From: Kordia sp039026955
GTDB taxonomy: Bacteria > Bacteroidota > Bacteroidia > Flavobacteriales > Flavobacteriaceae
Direction: 5' to 3'
DNA: 64,000 nucleotides
NCBI GenBank assembly: GCA_039026955.1
Contig: JBCCLH010000014.1
Location: forward strand, 52,604 to 116,603
The number at the start of each line of letters is the position of its first letter. The first letter of the stretch is position 1. Positions 16,507-25,923 of the stretch are shown piece by piece. The notes beneath the pieces were generated by a model. The model was given only the letters and a program-made list of their open reading frames with translations. It was not told where the DNA came from and did no database searches. The position numbers were made by a program, and so were the translations under genes.

Positions 16507-17601
16507 CTAGCTCGTCCTAAAACGATTAAACGTTTGCCAATATTTATCTTTGAAAATCACAAATTGTATCTCAAGCTTGTCTTTGTATTTTTCTTTGAGG
16601 CGATGTAGTACTTTTGAAGGCAATCGGAAATCAACACAGGCAAAGTAAATTTCTCGTAGCGAATCTGCAGTTTGTCGCCCGATGTTTAGATAACCTTCTG
16701 CATCTTTTAACTCTTTTAAAATTTCTTCCTCAATTGCGTTGAGAAGATCATATGCTTTCTCATTGGGCAATCCTTGATTGTCTGTCCCGTCGTAGGCAAT
16801 TTTGACAATAGAAACCCAAGGATGCGATGCTTTTCGATCCCACGTTAATAAATCGGAATTGACGATGGCGAATAATGGCAAATCATTTTCCAACGTTGCT
16901 TCAAGACTGATAAAATTATCTTCGATCGTATTGTGACGAATGCCTTTGTATTTTTCTACAAATTCTTTCTCGCGCCAAATTAAAAAGTCTTTCAGTTTCA
17001 GAATCGGAATCAATTCTTCAGTCGCTTCCGCTTTTGAGGCCACTCTTATATTGTCGATTGTCGTCACCGAATTCAATTCACCTAAATAATTATCTAAAAA
17101 AAGATACGTACCATTTACAATCAGATTTTTGTCTTCTTCTCGGAAATTGTCGTACACAATTACAATATCAATCTCATCAGGATATTCCGCGTGATCAATC
17201 GGATAGAATGACAATTCAATACTTGAAAATTTATAATCGCCCATTCGGATTGAGACATTTTCTATATTTAATGCAGGCTTTAACGCGGTAAATTTCCAAC
17301 GTTTTAACATAGGAGCTGCTGCGACTAATTCTTCCACAAATACGATATTTTCTATTGCGCCATCAGGTGTAATGACCAATTCTGCAACGTCATCGCTAAA
17401 CATTCCTGCGGTATACCAAAATCCATCTTTTAACTCGTCTAATTTTTCAGCAAGCTTCCGGAAGAACACACTTTGCACGTCTCCACCTTTGCGCAACACA
17501 TTGTAAAATTTCTTTTCATGTTGCTGAAACCAATTCCAAAAATCTACATAAGATGTAATTGGTTTTTCTTGTTTTTGAAAGAGTGTTTTAAAGAAGGACA
17601 T
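16507..17601 (-). CDS. DUF695 domain-containing protein
   Basis: 364 residues, no signal peptide. The second half contains LPLFAIVNSDLLTWDRKASH followed by PWVSIVKIAYDG, NEKAYDLLNAIEEEI and a C-terminal QFVIFKDKYWQTFNRF, as in DUF695. The N-terminal half (WFQQHEKKFYNVL..., FSDDVAELVITPDG) resembles proteins that compare predicted and measured values, but its function is unknown. Monocistronic, convergent with the methyltransferase across the repeat-rich gap. Confidence 0.7.
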   Translation of the reverse strand: MSFFKTLFQKQEKPITSYVDFWNWFQQHEKKFYNVLRKGGDVQSVFFRKLAEKLDELKDGFWYTAGMFSDDVAELVITPDGAIENIVFVEELVAAAPMLKRWKFTALKPALNIENVSIRMGDYKFSSIELSFYPIDHAEYPDEIDIVIVYDNFREEDKNLIVNGTYLFLDNYLGELNSVTTIDNIRVASKAEATEELIPILKLKDFLIWREKEFVEKYKGIRHNTIEDNFISLEATLENDLPLFAIVNSDLLTWDRKASHPWVSIVKIAYDGTDNQGLPNEKAYDLLNAIEEEILKELKDAEGYLNIGRQTADSLREIYFACVDFRLPSKVLHRLKEKYKDKLEIQFVIFKDKYWQTFNRFRTS

Positions 17602-17714
17602 TTTTAATAGTGTAACTAGAAATTGTTTTTTCTAAATCTAAGTCAATTCGAGCGAAATTCAAAATATACTAGAATGACTCAGATGAACTTTTTGTTGTAG
17701 TTTTATGTGATGAT

Positions 17715-18080
17715 TTAGCAAATACAAATCTCCAAGCTTTCGTTAGGAAGTTTATCATCTCCAAACAATAATCGCGTAATAAACAAGTTTGATCTTCTTA
17801 CTTCTAAACTTTTAGGGTTTTTGAATTCAATATGATATTTTCCAGATTTTGGAACATCTAACACCATTATTTTTTTAGCTCTCTTATTGAACTCAAAAGA
17901 TTGAATTCTCAAAATTGTTTTCTTCGGTTCAACGATAATATCAGCTCCTTTTTTCTTTAACATTATTGAAAAATCATGTATTCTAACTCCCCAACCACCA
18001 AGGACTCGTATACCATAGATTCCAACTGTTAAATATACTTCTTGGTCTCTTTTATGAATATTAAATGGTCCGCCTTGCAT
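17715..18080 (-). CDS. Hypothetical protein, 121 residues
   Basis: Not recognised. A beta-rich small protein: VYLTVGIYGIRVLGGWGVRI, then DFSIMLKKKGADIIVEP, KKTILRIQSFEFNKRAKKIM and FLITRLLFGDDKLPNE-like segments. No signal peptide or membrane helix. The visible pattern of alternating hydrophobic strands suggests a small beta-sandwich. It lies 9 nt after the ATG-proximal end of nothing conserved: its neighbour upstream on the same strand is the glycosyltransferase gene (stop 18090), so it may be the last gene of that operon. Confidence 0.55.
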   Translation of the reverse strand: MQGGPFNIHKRDQEVYLTVGIYGIRVLGGWGVRIHDFSIMLKKKGADIIVEPKKTILRIQSFEFNKRAKKIMVLDVPKSGKYHIEFKNPKSLEVRRSNLFITRLLFGDDKLPNESLEICIC

Positions 18081-18089
18081 AAGTGTCTT

Positions 18090-19259
18090 TTAAGCTTTTG
18101 TTTCTCTTTTAAGGTTTTGCTTCAACCCTAAAACACTAAAGAAAAAACTAAAGAGAATAATCTGCAAACCCAACATAATAGTAAATACTGCAGGAACGAT
18201 CACGCGAAGTGTTTCGGCGGGTTTTAAATCGCTAAAACTGGTGGCTTTCCAATCTAACAATCCTGCAATGCTGAGATACATTCCAAAACCAAAGGTCAAA
18301 AAGCCGACGATCAAACCTTTTTCAAGCGTAAAGAATTTAAACAATTTTGTGTAGCGATCACTTTTGGGAAGCAATCCGTTTTCAACCGCAAAAATTTTCG
18401 TCAAACCGTAAAACATCAAAAATTGGAAACCTACAATGACAGCACCAGCCGTATATAAAAGTGTGTGTACATCAAAGACAATTCCGTTGAAGGTAAGTGG
18501 CTTTATGATCAGCAAAGTTGACAAAATAGTTCCTACAATGATCAATAAAAATGCAGGATATAAGAATAACCATCGCGGACTGTAGAGCAACAAAAATCGT
18601 AAATGTCGCCAACCATCGCGCCAAGTATTCAAATGTGGCGGACGCGAACGTCCATCAGGGTGCAGAATTGTTGGCACTTCGGCAATTGTTAAACCATTTA
18701 GTTTGGATTTGACGATCATTTCGGAAGCGAATTCCATTCCGGTAGTATTGACATTCATTTTGTAAAACGCTTCTTTGGAAAAACCGCGCAATCCGCAGTG
18801 AAAATCGCCAATTTTGATATTGAAAAAGAGCCGTCCAATAAACGACAATACAGGATTTCCTAAGTATTTGTGTAAAAAAGGCATTGCTCCTTTTTTGACG
18901 CCACCTTTGAAACGATTTCCCATCACCAAGTCATAGCCTTCGCGAAGTTTTTCGACAAACAATTCCAGCTTTGAGAAGTCGTAACTATCATCCGCATCGC
19001 CCATGATAATATATTTCCCTTTCGCTGCTTTGATGCCACCTTTTAATGCGTTGCCGTACCCTTTTTCGGCAACGGGAACGACACGTGCCTGCAAACGTTC
19101 GGCAATGGCTTGCGATCCGTCTGTACTACCATTATCGGCAATCACGACTTCGCCATTGATTTGATGTTGTTCAAAAAATCCTTGTGCTTTTTTGATGCAT
19201 ATTTCCAAAGTCTCAGCTTCATTGAGACACGGCATGACAACGGACAATTCAGGATTCAT
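18090..19259 (-). CDS. Family 2 glycosyltransferase (dolichol-P-mannose synthase-like) with membrane tail
   Basis: 389 residues. N-terminal GT2 domain: LSVVMPCLNEAETL, VVIADNGSTDGS, IIMGDADDSYDF (the DxD metal site), GNRFKGG and FHCGLRGF. The C-terminal third has four hydrophobic helices (FLYPAFLLIIVGTILSTLLI and others). It probably transfers a sugar from a nucleotide donor to a lipid carrier at the inner membrane. It overlaps the upstream membrane protein gene by 11 nt, so the two probably act together, with the partner consuming the lipid-linked sugar. Confidence 0.85.
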   Translation of the reverse strand: MNPELSVVMPCLNEAETLEICIKKAQGFFEQHQINGEVVIADNGSTDGSQAIAERLQARVVPVAEKGYGNALKGGIKAAKGKYIIMGDADDSYDFSKLELFVEKLREGYDLVMGNRFKGGVKKGAMPFLHKYLGNPVLSFIGRLFFNIKIGDFHCGLRGFSKEAFYKMNVNTTGMEFASEMIVKSKLNGLTIAEVPTILHPDGRSRPPHLNTWRDGWRHLRFLLLYSPRWLFLYPAFLLIIVGTILSTLLIIKPLTFNGIVFDVHTLLYTAGAVIVGFQFLMFYGLTKIFAVENGLLPKSDRYTKLFKFFTLEKGLIVGFLTFGFGMYLSIAGLLDWKATSFSDLKPAETLRVIVPAVFTIMLGLQIILFSFFFSVLGLKQNLKRETKA

Positions 19260-20529
19260 ATCGTTTTTTGTTAAGCGAATTCAATAATACGAAAATCGTG
19301 AGAAATAGCACCCAATCGTTGTAAAAAGTAAAGCGGATAACTGCGTGCATTCCAATGGCAACAATCAATACATTAGCAATTAATAATAAGGAACTTAATC
19401 CTAGCACTTTGTATTCCAGTTGTTCACGTTTTAATAATATCACCCAACTAAACACTGCAATTAACACATACAATAAAACATTTTTGATGCCGCCAAAACC
19501 GTGAATGGCATTTCTGATATAAATGCGTTTCCACTTGGAAAAATTATCAAAAATCAACGGTTTCACCATGCTGCTTGTCATCGTTTCCAATTTGATAAAG
19601 CGTTCTGCTTCAGTAAGCGAATCTCCTAGAACTTCCTTTCCATTTTTGAAAATTGGTCCCATCGTGATATCAGCAAATCTTCCTATGTAAAATTGTGTCG
19701 GCGTTGGAAATGTCGACAAATCCAAGTTGTTGATATTCATGTTTTCTTCGATCAAATTGTAGTGTGTGTTTTTGAAGAACTCTCTTTCTATCGGATCGTC
19801 AAACAGTACTTTATCTTCTGCATCGGATACGAAAAAAGGCGCTGTGATTAGGTTCATTCCGTTCCAAGGTGTGCTTACAAAATGACCGTGGACGAATTTG
19901 TGATAGGTTCTATCAACCAAAGATGTCATCAGCGGAAGCGCTAGAAATAACACAATAAGAAGTGCCTGTTTTTTTAAGGTTCTTTGCGGATAATGTACCC
20001 AAAAAATTAACCCTAGTGCTATCGGGATTAAGTAGACAAATTGATAGCGTATGATGAGCAACAATGCTAAAATTGGTAATGAATAATACAATTCTTTGGC
20101 TTCTTTCGAGATGAAGAATGAAATGAACTTCGCCACTAAAATCAAGTATAGCGAATACGAAATAGATTCCGTGAGAATGTTGTTGGCAATTTTTAATCCT
20201 AGCACAAACGGCAAAAGTAATATCACTGTAAAACAAACACTGAAAAATGCATTGATAACTTTATATGATCGTAATTTATAAATGAAATAATATATACTGA
20301 AACAACCGAATAGTATTTGAATCAATACGGTTCCAAATTCATAATATTTACCAAAAACTGTTTGTGTAAATTGTAAAAACAATGGATATCCAGGCGTGCG
20401 AATGATGTGCATATCACGATATCCATACGAGTCAGGAAACATCACTGCTGGACTTTGAAGTACCACAACTATTGTAATCAAGAATAAAATTCCGATTGCT
20501 ATATTACTTTTTTGTTGAAACCACTTCAC
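19249..20529 (-). CDS. Polytopic membrane protein, probable GT-C/mannosyltransferase-like
   Basis: 426 residues with about ten hydrophobic helices. After the first helix comes MFPDSYGYRDMHIIRTPGYP, matching the acidic-residue loop (D.Y) of GT-C fold enzymes that use lipid-linked sugars. Cotranscribed with the DPM-like GT2 gene (11-nt overlap). Likely transfers a sugar onto a lipid or surface glycan at the periplasmic face. The assignment is from topology and context, not a firm family match. Confidence 0.65.
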   Translation of the reverse strand: MKWFQQKSNIAIGILFLITIVVVLQSPAVMFPDSYGYRDMHIIRTPGYPLFLQFTQTVFGKYYEFGTVLIQILFGCFSIYYFIYKLRSYKVINAFFSVCFTVILLLPFVLGLKIANNILTESISYSLYLILVAKFISFFISKEAKELYYSLPILALLLIIRYQFVYLIPIALGLIFWVHYPQRTLKKQALLIVLFLALPLMTSLVDRTYHKFVHGHFVSTPWNGMNLITAPFFVSDAEDKVLFDDPIEREFFKNTHYNLIEENMNINNLDLSTFPTPTQFYIGRFADITMGPIFKNGKEVLGDSLTEAERFIKLETMTSSMVKPLIFDNFSKWKRIYIRNAIHGFGGIKNVLLYVLIAVFSWVILLKREQLEYKVLGLSSLLLIANVLIVAIGMHAVIRFTFYNDWVLFLTIFVLLNSLNKKRYES

Positions 20530-20661
20530 CGTTTTCGTTTTGGTAAAAGTATTTATATTTTTTGATTTCGACTGTGATGATGGTGAAATTTCTGGTGAAG
20601 AGCGATTATTACGATACTTTTCTCCTGTTTTATTACGAAGACAAGAACTATTTTTTTTCGC

Positions 20662-20743
20662 AACGTCACTTTGAGTGTCCTGAACTTGTTTCAGGATGTA
20701 TCGAGGAGTACTCTGATTTCATAGCTGTTCTCGATACATTTTT
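20662..20743 (+). repeat. 82-nt direct repeat, unit 1 (contains modular palindrome, copy 6)
   Basis: Identical over 82 nt to 21053-21134 as read by eye. It contains CGTCACTTTGAGTG, the stem TCCTGAA-CTTGT-TTCAGGA and TATCGAGGAG, and runs into the start of the reverse copy 7. Confidence 0.85.
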
Positions 20744-20781
20744 TACTACGTTTTACTTCGTAAAAAACACTCGAACTGACG
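20728..20781 (-). repeat. Modular palindromic repeat, copy 7 (reverse orientation)
   Basis: TTCTCGATACA, inner stem TTTTTTAC/GTAAAAAA, then CACTCGAACTGACGG. Confidence 0.8.
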
Positions 20782-20791
20782 GTTTGTTTTT

Positions 20792-20884
20792 GTGTCATTC
20801 CTATGTAGACAGGAATCCACAGTTGCTCAAGATGGATTCCGCATTGATACTGAATCAAGTTCAGTACGTTGGTACGGAATGACA
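20792..20884. repeat. Third repeat family (GTCATTCC...GGAATGAC)
   Basis: Outer arms TGTCATTCC and GGAATGACA, with inner GGAATCC and GGATTCC arms and ACTGAATCAAGTTCAGT as a further stem. Resembles the widespread bacterial GTCATTCC palindromic intergenic repeats. Confidence 0.65.
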
Positions 20885-21052
20885 TTGGAATTCAAACGTC
20901 ACTTCGATTTCTATGACAAAAGCAAGGGATTTTACAGAAAAGTTTTAATTTTTGGTTTAGAAATCTGAAAGTGTAAATTATTAGAATATTTGTAATAGAA
21001 GCAAAATCGCCATTGGTACATTTTCAAACTATCAAATTGTCACATTAAAATA

Positions 21053-21134
21053 AACGTCACTTTGAGTGTCCTGAACTTGTTTCAGGATGTATCGAGGAGT
21101 ACTCTGATTTCATAGCTGTTCTCGATACATTTTT
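21053..21134 (+). repeat. 82-nt direct repeat, unit 2 (contains modular palindrome, copy 8)
   Basis: Second unit of the 82-nt direct repeat at 20662-20743; the two starts are 391 nt apart. Confidence 0.85.
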
Positions 21135-21165
21135 CCTCATTTCATTACGAAAATCACTCGAAGAA
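21119..21165 (-). repeat. Modular palindromic repeat, copy 9 (weak inner stem)
   Basis: TTCTCGATACA and CACTCGAAG flank TTTTCCTCATTTCATTACGA with only a short TTTT/AAAA inner pairing. Confidence 0.6.
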
Positions 21166-21196
21166 GTACTTGAGAAAAATCAGTCCCTGATCAGAT

Positions 21197-21236
21197 CTCG
21201 ATACAAAATCTTTGCAAGATTTCACTCGATCTGACG
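21197..21236 (-). repeat. Modular palindromic repeat, copy 10 (reverse orientation)
   Basis: CTCGATACA, inner stem AAATCTT-TGC-AAGATTT, CACTCGATCTGACG. The whole 20530-21268 gap holds repeats only; I see no gene in it. Confidence 0.8.
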
Positions 21237-21268
21237 TAATTGCTTCAAAATACACAAGTTCCCAAACT

Positions 21269-22357
21269 TTACTTTAGCAGTTTAAATTCTGAAAGTTTCT
21301 GATACAACTTTTCCCCTAATTTCTTAGCGCCTGTTGGTGTCATGTGAAAGTAATCGTAGAAATCTGTCATATGCCAAGTTTCGTCGTTGGTTATATCGAT
21401 GACAAACTGCTCGCCTGCGACTTCTTTCATAGCTTCATTGAGTTTGTTGAGTAGTGTGAGATACCCAACACCATTGTACGCGTATTTGTCGTCTAGATAT
21501 TGGATGTTTGCTGTTCCGAAAATGACGCCGTTTCTAATTTTGTAATGAAAGGTCGGTTGTGTTACGAAAATTGGAGTTGCGTTCAGGCTTTTTGTATAAT
21601 CTATCAGTTTTTGGATGCGAATTTTGAAGGCTTTTAGATTGGTTTCGTCATAAATTTCTAGTAGTTTTTCATTGACGACTTCTTCTTTGGTGTAATCGAC
21701 TCGTGCAAAACTTACTTGACGATGTCCGACTTCAAATTTGGTTGCTTTTTGCATGCCGCGAAGTTTTCGGTAAACACTGTACAATACCGATTTGTCTTTG
21801 ATCTGACGTTTGAATCCGCCACTTTCCAATTCTTGAATATTGTCATATTTGGAATCGCTATTGACTCTGTAAAAATCATTAATTCCGACATAAAATAGAA
21901 TGATTTGCGGTTGAAGCTTTTCAATTTTCGGGAACCAAATTTCGGTACTTTTCAAATGTCCATACGTTGATTGTCCGTCCACTCCCGCATTGGAAACATA
22001 GATTTCTTTACCGTTGCTTTGGAACGATTTTTCGAGTACTTCCTGCCATGTTTGGGAATCGTCTAAATACCGCTGATCGGTGGTGCTTCCGCCAACTGTG
22101 AGTATGTTTATTTTTTCAGGTTGATTGTAGGTTGAAACGCCGCGCAATCCATATGTATCTCTTGTATACGTGATGGTTGGATTGTTGGTATTGTATAAAC
22201 CGTTGACTTCAAATTCGAATTTGGTATCTTTGATAATTCCCAAATTACTCAACTGATTGCTACTGCTCAACCAACCACCAAAGCAGAGTTCAATGATCAG
22301 AATTCCGATCAAGAGAACGGTAATGTTTGTGAGTATAAGTTTGAGTTTTTTTGGCAT
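21269..22357 (-). CDS. SGNH/GDSL-type hydrolase, membrane-anchored
   Basis: 362 residues. An N-terminal hydrophobic segment (about residues 7-28, NITVLLIGILIIELCFGGWL) anchors it. Catalytic blocks: NILTVGGSTTDQR (Ser nucleophile), VSNAGVDGQST (oxyanion Gly), LFYVGINDFYR (GxND) and DYFHMTPTGAKKLG (DxxH). This is the SGNH fold, used for example in acetyl-ester removal or addition on glycans. It lies downstream of the glycosyltransferase cluster across the repeat gap. Substrate unknown. Confidence 0.85.
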   Translation of the reverse strand: MPKKLKLILTNITVLLIGILIIELCFGGWLSSSNQLSNLGIIKDTKFEFEVNGLYNTNNPTITYTRDTYGLRGVSTYNQPEKINILTVGGSTTDQRYLDDSQTWQEVLEKSFQSNGKEIYVSNAGVDGQSTYGHLKSTEIWFPKIEKLQPQIILFYVGINDFYRVNSDSKYDNIQELESGGFKRQIKDKSVLYSVYRKLRGMQKATKFEVGHRQVSFARVDYTKEEVVNEKLLEIYDETNLKAFKIRIQKLIDYTKSLNATPIFVTQPTFHYKIRNGVIFGTANIQYLDDKYAYNGVGYLTLLNKLNEAMKEVAGEQFVIDITNDETWHMTDFYDYFHMTPTGAKKLGEKLYQKLSEFKLLK

Positions 22358-22434
22358 TATGGAGACGAAAATACTATTTTTTAACTTTCTCTAAAAAATA
22401 GTTACAAAAGAATGCCTTTTCTTAAAATGCTAAA

Positions 22435-23205
22435 CTACTGATTCAACCACGCTTTAAAATCACTCGTTTTTTGACGACTGACGATGAATTCTTGATCGCG
22501 CTCTTTGACAACAGCTAGTTTTACACGGTGATTGAAGTATGGATTTATTTTTTGAATAGCGCTTTTCGCCACAATTTGTCCACGATTGATTCGGTAAAAT
22601 TCATCGAGATTGAGTGTGCTAAATAATTGATCAATCGTTTCGTCAATGACATAGCGTTTGCTTTCAGTGACGCCAAATGTGATGCTGTCTTCCGAGTATG
22701 CATAGAGCAAATCTGAAATTTTGATCTGCACAAAACCAGTTCCTTCTTTGACCAATAAACCGCTGCGTTGTTTGGTATTTTTGAGTTCGGTTTGCGATTG
22801 TATACTTGTGAGCAATTGTTTTAACACCGAAGCTTCTATCTGTTGCGATTGGTTGGATTTGTTGAATTTTTCCAACGCTTTTTGCAAATCTGCTTCCTGA
22901 ATCGGTTTTAAAAGATAATCTACACTATTTACTTTAAATGCCTGAATCGCATATTGATCGAACGCGGTGGTAAATATGATGGGCGCTTCCACTTCAACTT
23001 TCTGAAATATTTCAAAACTCAAGCCATCTGCCAATTGAATGTCCATAAAAACCAAGTTGGGCAATTCGTTGGTTTGAAACCATTGCACAGCATCTTCAAC
23101 CGTATCAATTGTGTCCAATAAATGATACTGAAAACCACATTTTTTAAGCATATTTTGCAATTGATTTGCCGCACGAAATTCATCTTCTATAATCAGTACA
23201 TTCAT
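22435..23205 (-). CDS. LytTR-family response regulator
   Basis: 256 residues. The receiver domain has the acidic pocket (IIEDE), phospho-acceptor Asp in PNLVFMDIQLADG, Thr in IFTTAFDQYA and Lys in DYLLKPI. The C-terminal LytTR DNA-binding domain spans about 155-256 (VKEGTGFVQIKISDLLYAYS, FYRINRGQIVAKSAI, VSRQKTSDFKAWL). Start overlaps the kinase stop by 4 nt (ATGA). Last gene of a four-gene operon with the kinase and two membrane proteins. Confidence 0.92.
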   Translation of the reverse strand: MNVLIIEDEFRAANQLQNMLKKCGFQYHLLDTIDTVEDAVQWFQTNELPNLVFMDIQLADGLSFEIFQKVEVEAPIIFTTAFDQYAIQAFKVNSVDYLLKPIQEADLQKALEKFNKSNQSQQIEASVLKQLLTSIQSQTELKNTKQRSGLLVKEGTGFVQIKISDLLYAYSEDSITFGVTESKRYVIDETIDQLFSTLNLDEFYRINRGQIVAKSAIQKINPYFNHRVKLAVVKERDQEFIVSRQKTSDFKAWLNQ

Positions 23206-24272
23206 AGTTTTGTTTTTAAATCTGAAGGTTTGAGTAATGGGACACGCACCATAAATTCTTCACCGTTGTTCTCTACAATTGGCTTTTTGTCTGAGATGAG
23301 TGCGTGGCGTTTTTCCATATTGATCAATCCCAATTTGGTAGAAGGTAATTGTGTAGATTTTGGGCGAATTTTGTTGGAAACTACCAACAATTCATCTACA
23401 GTAGTGATATCAATCTTTAAGGGTTTTGAGCGTGATATGACATTGTGTTTGATGGCATTTTCCAGTAATAATTGCAAACTCATCGGAACAATCAAGCGAT
23501 CCATGACCGTTTCTGGCAGTTGCAAATTGAGCTTTAAATTTGACCCAAAACGTTCTTTTTGAATGTGAATGTACGCATGTGCAAACTTCAACTCATCACG
23601 CAACGAAATTACATTCGCATCGCCCGCATCTAAAATATAACGATACACATCCGAGAGTTTGTCTACAAACTGTTTTGCATCTTCTTTGGTATTTTGATCG
23701 ATAATATCTCGCAAAGTGTTTAAACTGTTAAAGAAAAAATGTGGCTGTGCTTGATTGCGTAAGGCATCCAACTGCGCCAACACCACTACTTGTTTTGCTT
23801 GTTCTTCTTCCCGAATAGACCGTTTGAGTTGAATGTAAAAATAAATCGCTTCGTAAATCGCCATGATCATGATACTGATAATGATAATTGGCAATAGCAC
23901 ACGATATCGTTCTGAAAAATAATAGTGTACATCTAAAATATATCCAATAATTGTTCCACCTATTGCATCTATGGTAGTCACAGAAATAATGATTGCAAAA
24001 AATAGCATCAATGCACGTTTTCCAACTTGTTCTACACTTGGCAGCTTTTTTCGTAAAAAAATAAAATAGCTACGCATTACACTCCAATTTAGAACCGAAA
24101 ACGAAAATGAAATACTCCAATGTGCTAAGGCTTCCCAAAAAGGATACCGCGCAAAGGAATTATTGAATAGATAGTCTGTTATGAAACCAAGAATAATCAT
24201 CCCGATGATCACAAACCATATATCATTGAAACCAATGTATTGCAAGCGTTTTTCTTTGTTGAGAAGTTTCAT
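23202..24272 (-). CDS. LytS-like sensor histidine kinase (His_kinase family)
   Basis: 356 residues. Four N-terminal membrane helices (residues about 17-150), then the His_kinase block with phospho-acceptor His in QAQPHFFFNSLNTLRDII, and an HATPase region with N box LLLENAIKHN and a short G box (STKLGLINMEKR). No periplasmic sensor domain, so the signal is likely sensed in the membrane or supplied by the co-encoded membrane proteins. Coupled to the response regulator by an ATGA overlap. Confidence 0.9.
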   Translation of the reverse strand: MKLLNKEKRLQYIGFNDIWFVIIGMIILGFITDYLFNNSFARYPFWEALAHWSISFSFSVLNWSVMRSYFIFLRKKLPSVEQVGKRALMLFFAIIISVTTIDAIGGTIIGYILDVHYYFSERYRVLLPIIIISIMIMAIYEAIYFYIQLKRSIREEEQAKQVVVLAQLDALRNQAQPHFFFNSLNTLRDIIDQNTKEDAKQFVDKLSDVYRYILDAGDANVISLRDELKFAHAYIHIQKERFGSNLKLNLQLPETVMDRLIVPMSLQLLLENAIKHNVISRSKPLKIDITTVDELLVVSNKIRPKSTQLPSTKLGLINMEKRHALISDKKPIVENNGEEFMVRVPLLKPSDLKTKL

Positions 24273-24278
24273 TCGTGT

Positions 24279-25079
24279 TTATAATTTAATCAACGGAATT
24301 CCTTGTTTTGCTTGAAAGAATACAAACGCAATACACGCCGAAAATACCAATCCAAAAGTGATGACTGCCATCGTTTTCTGTACTGCTTTTGTGTTCCATT
24401 TGTTGACAAGTATCCATGCGAATAACGGAATTATTTGAATACCATGCAATCCGACAAAGTGTGCCACGCGCAAATCTCCACCAACTGTACTCCAATTTAA
24501 AATAGGCAAACCTTCGCCACCATCGACGACTCCTACGTTATGTGCCATTTGACTGATCATTTGCCCGCCAACCCAACTTCCTACAATGACTACAATCCAT
24601 CCAATAAAAATAGCTACTTGAATTGGTTTGGCAACTTTTAGTTTTAAACGTGCTGCATCAAAAGCTAATAATACCATGACTAACACATTGATTCCAATTA
24701 AAATTCCCATCGCAGCAAACAGCATTCCGTCAAACATAGATTCTTGATTGTAATGTGAACGTACGCCGCGAGTTGCTTGATAGAAAATAATACCCGTTTC
24801 TACTAATAAGGTCCAAGAAACAATATTTCGGATAATGTTTTTCTTTATGTTTGAATACGGATATTTGGTGATGATAAAACCAAGTGTTAGAATATAAATT
24901 CCGCCAGAAATCCAGAATTTTAAGGGTTTTATCCACACGCTAATTCCTGTCAGCGTTCTATCGTCTATAAAAAGTCCACCAATACACACAACAGCAAATA
25001 CTGCGTGAATCAGTACAATGGTGTACAGAATGGGACTTTCTTTTTTTACGGTGTTGAGTACGTGTTTGATGAGTTTCAT
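24279..25079 (-). CDS. Hypothetical polytopic membrane protein
   Basis: 266 residues with seven to eight hydrophobic helices; not assigned to a known family. Conserved-looking loops include VRSHYNQESMFDG and VGLHGIQIIPLFAW. Histidines in both and in QMAHNVGVVDGGEG could bind a cofactor, but this is only a suggestion. It starts within the last codons of the ABA4-like gene (4-nt overlap) and ends 6 nt before the kinase gene, so it may form a sensing unit with the kinase. Confidence 0.65.
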   Translation of the reverse strand: MKLIKHVLNTVKKESPILYTIVLIHAVFAVVCIGGLFIDDRTLTGISVWIKPLKFWISGGIYILTLGFIITKYPYSNIKKNIIRNIVSWTLLVETGIIFYQATRGVRSHYNQESMFDGMLFAAMGILIGINVLVMVLLAFDAARLKLKVAKPIQVAIFIGWIVVIVGSWVGGQMISQMAHNVGVVDGGEGLPILNWSTVGGDLRVAHFVGLHGIQIIPLFAWILVNKWNTKAVQKTMAVITFGLVFSACIAFVFFQAKQGIPLIKL

Positions 25080-25504
25080 GAGGTTGCTTTTTTAAGTTTC
25101 ACAGCTCTAATGATCATAAAAACTAGAAATCCAACAGGTCCCAACATAAAGGTTCCTAACAGACATGGTGCAATGATGATTGGGTGAATTTTCAAGGTTT
25201 GGTTTTGATTTACAATCCACATGCCAATCAATAAATCGAATGCCAAATAGTGAATCCAACCTGCTAAGACTGCATTTTCAACCGTAAACAATTGCATGAC
25301 CGATTTCAAACTTCCAAAGTCCATCATACCGCCATCAATCAAGGCAATGGCAATATAAATTGCGTAGATAACCGATAGAATAATTGGAATCACTTTGTAG
25401 TCAATTAAAAATCGTGTCACTTTCCATTTTGGAAGAAAAATAAGCAAAACCCACATGGGCATGGCAAGCAATCCTACGATTTGAAAAACTTCTGATGGTG
25501 TCAT
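25076..25504 (-). CDS. ABA4-like (DUF4281) membrane protein
   Basis: 142 residues, four hydrophobic helices. Family features: a Trp-rich first helix (LAMPMWVLLIFLPKW), AGWIHYLAFDLLIGMWI and the GPVGFLVFMII segment, as in the ABA4/DUF4281 family linked to carotenoid or apocarotenoid metabolism in plants and bacteria. First gene of the operon leading to the LytS/LytTR pair. The plant function (neoxanthin formation) cannot be transferred directly. Confidence 0.75.
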   Translation of the reverse strand: MTPSEVFQIVGLLAMPMWVLLIFLPKWKVTRFLIDYKVIPIILSVIYAIYIAIALIDGGMMDFGSLKSVMQLFTVENAVLAGWIHYLAFDLLIGMWIVNQNQTLKIHPIIIAPCLLGTFMLGPVGFLVFMIIRAVKLKKATS

Positions 25505-25923
25505 AATTTTTTGATTTTGAGTGTTCGTTTGTTTTGATTAATGATTCAAAGATGAAACCTATCCGTTAAAGATAAAAGGTCTTTCTATTGAATTGTCGCA
25601 AATGTGGTTTGAAGTGTGATCTCCTTGAAAATCATGAGGAAAAAACCATCAATTTTAGGGTTTTCTAATGATGTTGCTTGGGTTAATTTTGTATCAACCA
25701 CTATAGAAATCGTATTAAAAAATCATTAAACCTGCATAAAATGTGGAAATCCATAAAAATAAATGCCAGGTTTTGAATTATTTTGAAAATGAGTTCGTTA
25801 TTAATAATTTTTTAATGTATTTCTCATAGGAAATAAAAGATATTGAGTACTTTTAATATGTTAAAATTTTAACGTTTTCCATATGGATTGAACATGTCGC
25901 TTGACACAAGCTAACTACCACTT
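25505..25923. other. Intergenic region between divergent operons
   Basis: 419 nt of AT-rich sequence between the start of the ABA4-like operon (minus) and the SprB-like gene (plus). A TAnnTTTG match (TAATTTTG) is at 25684-25691 on the + strand, far (about 230 nt) from the SprB-like ATG. No gene, repeat-family copy or clear hairpin seen. Presumably holds promoters of both units. Confidence 0.4.

Noticed and set aside
20562..20882. Open frame of about 106 codons in the gap before the SGNH gene
   Set aside because: It runs through repeat-family copies and has no coding-like composition.
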